From positions 7,334,001 through 7,398,000 of the forward strand of contig JAEOAD010000018.1 in the NCBI GenBank assembly GCA_036365145.1: DNA of 64,000 nt, in the 5' to 3' direction. Position 1 is the first letter of the stretch; every line of letters starts with the position of its first letter. Below the pieces are notes generated by a model that had not been told where the DNA came from, ran no database searches, and saw only the letters and a list, made by a program, of their open reading frames with translations. Both the position numbers and the translations under genes were made by a program. Below are positions 57,239-64,000 of this stretch, one piece after another. Source of the stretch: Orientallactaga sibirica. Lineage: Eukaryota; Chordata; Mammalia; Rodentia; Dipodidae.

Positions 57239-57617
57239 ATCTCTTACTGCTTTCAATATATTTGTTTGGTCTGTGTATTTAGTAGTTTAATTATAATTTG
57301 AAGGAGAGATTCTTTTCTGCTCTTGTCTGCATGTTGTACTAAATGCCTCCTGTATCTGTATTGGCATCTTTTTTCCTATTAGGGGCATTTTCTATTATGA
57401 CTTTGTAAAATATACTATGCCTCTAAATTGAAATTCTTCTCCTTCTTCCATAACCTGAATTCTTAAGTGTGATTTTTATAGTGTCCTAAATGTCTTGAAA
57501 AACTTCATACCTTATTAGCTTGTCTTTCTCCTTAAGGAAATGTTCTAGATTTTCCACAATGTCTTTAAGTTAAGATATTCTGTTCTCTTCTTGATCCATT
57601 CTGTTTGTGAGACTTTT

Positions 57618-58983
57618 TGTTTCTTGAATTTCTTTTTTTCTGTTCATTTTTTTATTGACAACTTCTATACTTACATACAAAAAACACATGATATTTCCCT
57701 CCCCTCCCCCCATTCCACTTTAGAACTCCAATGTCCATCATATCCCCTCCCCCTCTCCATTAGTCTCTCTTTTAATTTGATTCATCATCTTTTTCTTCCA
57801 TTTTGAGGGTCTTGTGAAGGTATTGCTAGGCACTGCAAGGTCATGGATATCCAGGCCAATTTCTGTCTGGGCAGTTGCATTGTAAGAAGTCATACCCAGC
57901 CGGGCGTAGTGGCGCACTCCTTTAATCCCAGCACTCGGGGGGCAGAGGTAGGAGGATCGCTGAGGCCACCCTGAGACTACATAGTGAATTCCAGGTCAGC
58001 CTGGACCAGAGTGAGACCCTACCTTGCAAAACCAAAAAAAAAAAAAAAAAAAAAAAGAAGTCATACCCTTCCTTTGGCTCTTCCATTCTATCCGCCCCCT
58101 CTTCTGCAATGGTCCCTGAGCCTTGGAGGGTATGACAAAGGTGTTTCAGTGCTGGGCACTCCTCCATCCCTTCTTCTCAGCACTATGTTGCCTTTTGGGT
58201 CATCCCAGTGGTCATCACCATCTGAAAAGAGAAGCTTCTCTAACCAGAAGTGAGAGTAGCGTTAATATGTGAATACGAACATTAAGTGTAGTGCTTTCAG
58301 GGCAGCTTGGTGGGAATAATATATACATTTAGTCAGACAAGAGCAGGCTTTATACCCCTAAGGCTCATGACCTCCCCTGCCATAGACTTTTGCTTAGGTT
58401 TTTCAGTACCAGGTATGTATTCCCTCCCATAGAGAGGGCCTTCAGTCCAATTATGGAGCAGTTGGTTACCCCAAGAGTAGACATGCCACTATTGCACCCA
58501 TTCAGTCATTGGGCCTGTATGGCCAAGCTTGAATATTCAGTGTCCACTGTTTTCACTGCTGATGACTTTTGTCTCCCATATGGCTGCATGCAGTGCAGCT
58601 TTTTCCAGCTTTCAGTTGGCCAGTCTACAGGGAGAAGGTTTATTACTCAGCACCACCTTGCTTTCTCAGGCAAGAGATGTCTTCAGCAATAGAGTCTTAC
58701 TATCTGTTTCTCAAAGGAAACCAAGGGCTTTGGCAAAAGCCTTTAATGTTTTGGAGGCTACTGGGACCTCCTTGGCCAACAACTCACTGGAAGGTATCCC
58801 ATACCAGGCACTGAAAAATTTCTAGTAACAGTCTACAGCTTCTAGATGTGCCATTCTTCAAAAAAGTAGGTTTACATAAGTCTTATTCACAATATCTTGA
58901 ATTTAGATTGACCCACCCTCCCCCTGCCCTTCTTTTACGCATTCTCTTCCCAAGGCCTCGCTTAGGCCATTCCCCTCCCTGTA
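57618..58983 (-). mobile_element. 5'-truncated L1 (3'UTR only) nested in older L1
   Basis: From 58605 on it repeats the 3'UTR of the L1 at 49.2-49.6 kb ('ctttcagttggccagtctac', 'taatgttttggaggctactg'). The word 'tgtttgtgagacttt' occurs at 57602-57616 and 58984-58998, the target duplication, and ORF1 sequence of the host L1 continues outside. A B1 SINE later inserted into it. Confidence 0.85.
57898..58054 (+). repeat. B1-like SINE, young
   Basis: 'agccgggcgtagtggcgcac' to an uninterrupted A tail of over 20. The exact 14-bp duplication 'aagaagtcataccc' lies at 57884-57897 and 58055-58068. Confidence 0.95.
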
Positions 58984-59892
58984 TGTTTGTGAGACTTTCT
59001 ACAAAGATTTTTTGAGTGTTTGAGTGTTTTTTGAGTGTTTTTCACTCTTAGTATTTCATATTGGCATTTCTTCAGTATATCTATTTCCTTACTCATATAT
59101 TGTATTGACCTTATTTTGTTAAGTTGATTTCCTGTATTCTCTTGATATTTCTTCAGGAGTTTGTTTTATTCTTCGGTTCTTTTAATTTCTTTGAACACAC
59201 TTATAATATTTTTTGTGAATTTTCTTTCTTGTATTTCATTTAGTTCAGTGTCACTGGAGGTCATTTCTTTTGGATTTATAATTTTTGCAGAAATTTTGTT
59301 CTCTTGATTTTTTGTGTCTTTTTGTATTATTGTGTAGAGATCTTTGTATCTCAAGTTATTTCAGTGTTTGTGCAGTCTAGTTATCAGTGTAGTTAAGAAG
59401 TTATATCTTTAGGGAAGGAGCTCTATGTGCCAAATATGACTTTTATAGTACTCCAAGAGTAAAAGCAGGAGTGACCCAAGCTGTTGGACATGGTGCTATG
59501 CAAATTTCCTAGTAGCAAATTAATAGCAATGTTACTTTTGACTTCAATCATTGCTGGTGGTCAAATGAACAAGGTTGGTGAAAGTATGCTAGGGTTTTGG
59601 TTATTTAGAGGTGGGAGCTGTGTACTGTGAGTTAGTGAGAAAGCCAGTATTAACTTTGAAAAAGAAGGGGGTGGCACAGTATCTGGGAGAGGTTGTTGAG
59701 TCTATGGAGAATTGCAGTTTTGGAGAATAAAGAGAGGGGAATAAAGAAGACATAATGTGGAAATAAGTTGGAAAGATGAGGAAAGATCCAAGTTGTGGGT
59801 AGAAAGACTTCAATAGTAGGCTGGATGAAGAAAATTACAGAACAAACTAAAATCTAACTAAGCAATACACAAACAAAACTAGCTTGGAATTA

Positions 59893-60120
59893 AGAAAAAA
59901 ATTATTTTAGAGAGAGAGAGAGAGAGAGAGAGAGAACTGGCATGCCAGGGCAACAGCCACTGCAAGTGAACTCCAGATTCTTCTGCCACCTAGTGGGCAT
60001 GTGCAACCTTTCACTTGCCTCACCTTTGTGAATCTGGCTTATGTGGGATCTGGAGAGTTGAACATGGGTCCTTAGGCTTTGCAGGCAAGTACCCTAACCA
60101 CTAAGCAATCTCTCCAGCCC
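59893..60120 (-). repeat. B2-like tRNA-derived SINE
   Basis: (GA)n block, 'gaactccagattcttctgcc' and head 'taagcaatctctccagccc'. The flanks 'tagcttggaat' and 'tagcatggaat' are the duplication. Confidence 0.93.
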
Positions 60121-60209
60121 TAGCATGGAATATTTGTTTAATTGTGGATTAAAACAAATAGAGGAACTAACAAAAACAAATACCCTAACTTGATGGACAT
60201 AAAAACCCT

Positions 60210-60345
60210 AAACTTGATGCAGCTGGTGAGACACACCCTTAATCCTATAAATTGGGATGGTTGGATTCCTGAGCTGCAATGGATTCCAGGTCAGCCTAGG
60301 CCAGAGTGATATCCTGTCCCCAAGAAAGAAAAAGGAAAGGAAGAA
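60210..60345 (+). repeat. B1-like SINE, degenerate
   Basis: 'gattccaggtcagcctaggc' and 'cagagtgatatcctgtcccc' with an A-rich tail; the 5' half is eroded. Confidence 0.7.
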
Positions 60346-60759
60346 ATAATGAAAATACTATAAATGAAGAAATATCAAAAGTGACAAAAATTAACCTCAG
60401 CAAACAGCTTATTTTACAATGGCAAAGTAGACTAAACATATGTCAGACCTAACACATCACTATTTTTGTCTTAGTGGGCTAGGTTTGAATTCTCTTCCTT
60501 TTGGGGATTCTTTCTTTAGCAACCTGCCCTAATATGGAAGTTTACATTAGCACTTCCAGCGCAAGCCTATATACTAGGTTTTGGGGTATTATTGCCCTTG
60601 TGTAAAATAGCCCAATAAGCTTTTGAGGTGATTTTCTAACTCAGCTTAAGTGAGTGTGAGGTTGGTTCCCTCTTTGTTGCACTGTGGGCTCAGCTTGTCT
60701 CCTTAGGCTGATCTGTTCTTCAAATCAGATGTGTTGGATGTTCTACCTAGAAATTATTT
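60346..60759. other. Unrecognised non-coding stretch
   Basis: Nothing recognised. Confidence 0.4.
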
Positions 60760-61001
60760 TCAATTAATTTTTTATTTGACATACAAAGTAATGGGTTTCA
60801 TCATGATATTTTAATGCATATATGTCATTAGTTTTATTATTCACTCTTTCCTGTTACCTTCCTCCATCCTTTCTGTTCTCTTGCTAGTCTCCTTTCTTCC
60901 CCCAAATAGTCTCCCATTCTGTTTTCATGTCATGTATTATTCTCTCTTGTTCTTCCTTCTCCTTTTAGATGTCTCCCCCTCCTCTCATAGTCTACTTTCA
61001 T

Positions 61002-61037
<36 letters not shown>

Positions 61038-61330
61038 CACACACACACACACACAGGGAGAGAAAAAGATAGATAGGTGAGAGAGAGTTATATGTATGAA
61101 TAAAGCCAGATCATACACATGAGAGAAAACATGTTGTGTTTACCTTTCTTACTTTGGCTTACTTCACTTAATATAATGATCTCTTGTTCCACCAATTTCC
61201 ATACAAATATCATATTTAATTCTTCTTTCTACCTGAATAAAATTCCATTGTGTATGCAGCACATTTTCTTTATACATTCATTTGTTGATGGAATTCTAGG
61301 CTGGTTCCTCTCTTAGTAATCTTCTCAATA
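60760..61330 (-). mobile_element. Old L1 3'UTR and ORF2 end
   Basis: 'tttttatttgacatacaaag' opens a mammalian L1M-type 3' end. Further on 'ggcttacttcacttaatata' and 'aaattccattgtgtatgc' match the antisense of ORF2's C-terminal region, as at 49.79-49.9 kb. Confidence 0.75.
61001..61054 (+). repeat. (GACA)n(CA)n compound microsatellite
   Basis: About nine GACA units followed by about nine CA units, inside the old L1 3'UTR. Confidence 0.95.
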
Positions 61331-61859
61331 CCATTTCTAAAGCCAGTAATTGCCACTTTATAAAATAATGCCATAGTTTGTCACTTATATGTACCCATTA
61401 GTGCATAATATTTTCCTATTTATTTTTTACTTAGTTGCTTGACTTTTCTAGATATAATGTATTAACTTATCTGTTTTACTTGCAATCATATTTCTAATGT
61501 CTGAAGTAATGCACACTCTAGACACTTAAATATTCATTAATGCTTAATTACATCATCTTATTGACTCATGCAGAGCAAAGAAAGGTCCAAATCAGATATT
61601 ATAATATCTTTAAATAACCATTTATGGTTAGTAGCATCACTATTGGATGGATCAGTTCTAGTATGAAAACTTCTACAAGACAGTTTCTCTACCATTCTTC
61701 ATCTAACTTTCAAGTCTGAAAAACAAGCTTTAGATATAGAACAGGTATATGTCAAACTTGGTTTTAATTCTTAAGTCAAGTGGAACTGGGTGCCATGACA
61801 GTGAGAAATTTTGGTCTTTATAGGAAAGGGTCTGGGAATCCGTGTGATAGTCATAGGTT
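61331..61859. other. Unrecognised AT-rich stretch
   Basis: Nothing recognised. Confidence 0.4.
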
Positions 61860-62275
61860 TTAGTTTACTAAGGTTTCTATAACAAAATACCTTATCCTAG
61901 GTCATGTATAAACAATAGAAATTTATTGCTGACAGTCCTGGAAGCTGAACATTTCAAGACAAAGGAGAAAGGATGTATCAGATTCTATGCTTGGTGACCT
62001 CTTTCTCTCTCTTTCTCTCTATTTCTCTCTCTTTATCTTTCTCTCTCTCTCTATTTGTCTCACTCTAAGACAGTCTCTTCTTGCTGCACTCTAAAAGGTC
62101 AGAAAGAATTAGTGTACTCCTGCAGCTGTCTTTGATAATAGTACCAATCCCATTCTTGAGGAATCAGCCCTCGTATCCCAATCACATTTTAAAGCCCCTT
62201 CTCTTAACACCGTTACCTCAAGGAATGAGTTTAAACATATGAATTTAGGGAAGATACAATCATTCAGACTTCTTT
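61860..62275 (-). mobile_element. MLT1-like (ERVL-MaLR) LTR, old
   Basis: 'tagtttactaaggtttctat' and 'acaatagaaatttattgctg' at the left, 'atgagtttaaacatatgaat' at the right, form the antisense of an MLT1-type LTR. A CT-rich microsatellite (about 62001-62063) has expanded inside. Confidence 0.7.
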
Positions 62276-63619
62276 CTGTCAGAGAAGACCCCTATATTGT
62301 GCCTCCCCTTTAAGTCTTAGGGTCAGAAGGTGGCAGTTCAAGATATTCACTTGCTATTTATAATTTTTGTGATCATAGATAAATCACAGAGCCACCTGAG
62401 GGATGATTTTCTCATCACTAAAATGGTGACATACAAGAATTCAGTCTCTAACACATTGGATTTTATAGAAATCAATTGAGGCCAAGAATAGGAAACACAA
62501 ATTGCAAATTATGAAGTGGTCTATAAGTACATTGTATTGTTATTAGTCCACAGATCAGGAGTCAGTTATGAACTGCCCTTGAAAATGTTGGCATATACTC
62601 ATTTTATTCTATGATGGGAAAAAGAATAAATAAATCATAAATGATTAATTTAGGCTTCCCATTAACAGCTCAAAGCTCCCAACCACAGCAGGCTCAGTGA
62701 TGAACTAGTGAGGTACAAACTTCAAGATGGTTACTAACCCTTCTTCAAGTATAACCAGCTGTGAAAACAAATTTAATTCTACCAACACTGTGAAGAAGCA
62801 AAGCATTTTCATAGGTTACAATGTTCCCTAAATACCAATGATTTCTGAGGATAAGCTTGTTAAGTATAATAGACACATTATTTCTTGAAGGTAGAAGAAG
62901 AGACATTTGTCATGGTTTTACTAGAGAATGAGATTGTATCAAAGGGAGGAAGGGTGAAAGTTCACTAGTTCTGTTGGTGTGATTATTATCTTTACATAGC
63001 TGAAGTGGCAAAAGAAATGATCCCAAACTGAGCAAAACAAAACAGACCTCACCAAAGCACTTCAAGATGAACCTCAAGAAGTCATCATTGACAGACCCAC
63101 TGGCTTCATCTTTATTTATCATCACAAGCCTGTTGACAAGAGCCCATTGGGTTCTCCATCTATCCAAGCTGTAGCAGGTTTCATCATGAAATGCCACATG
63201 GTGGACACTGGCATGGTGACATTTTCAGAATCAATCATGATAATAACAGTAAGGCTGCAAGTATCTGCTACATCAACTGCTTTGAATTTTTACTAGCTGA
63301 TTATCCACAGTATTACCATTGGCACTTTGCAAATGAACCAACTAGGGTGTACACACATTGGCCCATTATAGATGGCTTTGGGGTGTTATTATTTTCTTTG
63401 TTAATAAATATTAGTATTGTAGAGAAACATCTGCTTATATGGGTATTTTTATTGTTTTCCCAAATACATGTAAGACATTTGATAGGCAATATCTGTTTGA
63501 TCTTTTGATAAAACATTTGCTGCATCTCTATATAGGTTGTTATTTTGGAGAGCAAGGGGATCTCAAGAAACTTGATTCTTCTTTCTAGCTAGGATGTCTC
63601 TCACTTAAAAAAGGTTTGT
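62276..63619. other. Unrecognised DNA with overlapping open frames
   Basis: A 95-codon minus-strand frame (62910-63197) and a 105-codon plus-strand frame (63191-63508) meet head to head. Neither shows a domain I recognise. The plus frame has a His-rich start (MPHGGHWHGD) and a hydrophobic end. No gene is called. Confidence 0.35.
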
Positions 63620-63638
63620 ATTTATTGATTGATTTGCA

Positions 63639-63674
<36 letters not shown>

Positions 63675-63815
63675 GTAAGAGAGAGAGAGAGAGGGGCACA
63701 CCATGGCCTTTTGCCATTGCAAAAAAAAAAAAAAAAACTCTAGATGAATGTGACAGTTTATGCATTTGGTTTTATGTGGGTTTTAGGGAAGCAAACCCAG
63801 GTGACAGGCTGTGAA
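63620..63815 (-). repeat. B2-like SINE, old, head lost
   Basis: A (GA)n block, 'ggggcacaccatggcctttt', an A-run and 'tgcatttggttttatgtggg' are the antisense body. The expected head is replaced by unrelated sequence. Confidence 0.75.
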
Positions 63816-64000
63816 CAATCTTCACAGACCTCAAGCTAGGATGTATTAATGCTGCCTTTATGACCCTTGTGAAAAGTAGCAGCTGCCTCAGACCAAGAAG
63901 CAAGGGCTAAAGGGTAGACCACTCAGATGTAACAATGTCCACAGTATTAACCCATCCGTTCTTCCTCTGTGGTGAGTGCTCCATCCTTACCTGCTTAGCT

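Larger units (their letters stand above)
55262..59870 (-). mobile_element. Older L1 LINE remnant, missing its 3' half
   Basis: In element order this contains a likely 5'UTR (59870-59400), ORF1 pieces (59400-58984 and 57617-57239) and the first half of ORF2 (about 56745-55270, endonuclease through early reverse transcriptase). It is more diverged than the L1 at 49-55 kb: open frames rarely exceed 60-90 codons. It joins that L1 at a shared 'tttctttggtat'-like word. The second half of its ORF2 and its 3'UTR are not found nearby. Confidence 0.8.

Noticed and set aside
58390..58825. Three overlapping plus-strand frames of 81-100 codons
   Set aside because: They are antisense to an L1 3'UTR fragment that recurs at 49.2-49.6 kb.

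Overview
The window is mammalian, almost certainly rodent, DNA made mostly of layered retrotransposons. I find no host protein-coding gene, rRNA, functional tRNA gene or CRISPR array that I can support. The two dominant SINE types are a B2-like tRNA-derived SINE with a 'ggctggagagatggctta' head and a B1-like 7SL-derived SINE. Their consensus, as I remember it, fits a jerboa-type (Dipodidae, e.g. Jaculus) genome; that species call is inference.

Layout. 1-23 kb: a deleted plus-strand L1 (2041-5661), several ERVL/MaLR-type solo LTRs, scattered SINEs and long unrecognised, probably single-copy stretches. 23.2-30.8 kb: one essentially full-length minus-strand L1, with a 3'UTR, a nearly open ORF2, a frameshifted ORF1 and a 5'UTR built of ~79-bp GC-rich monomers. 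A 145-nt SINE head is fused to its 5' end, and the whole composite lies between two copies of a 25-bp target-site duplication. 30.9-32.1 kb: LTR fragments and a SINE. 32.79-37.25 kb: a young, internally deleted class II (IAP/betaretrovirus-like) provirus on the minus strand. Its two 354-bp LTRs differ at one site, and it keeps a tRNA-Phe-type primer-binding site, a polypurine tract and a perfect 6-bp target duplication. Only gag, integrase and env remnants survive, around a non-retroviral central segment that itself holds SINE pieces. 37.4-49 kb: SINEs, LTRs, an exact 76-bp tandem duplication and unrecognised sequence. 49-59.9 kb: a nest of at least four minus-strand L1 pieces, invaded by two ERVL-type LTRs, a class II solo LTR and two B1 SINEs. 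60-64 kb: an old L1 3' end, an MLT1-like LTR, SINEs and unrecognised sequence.

The only coding capacity is retroelement-derived, and every retroelement gene seen is broken. The most noteworthy items are the SINE-L1 composite, the monomeric L1 promoter and the non-autonomous chimeric provirus. Family names are recalled from sequence resemblance only; no database was searched.
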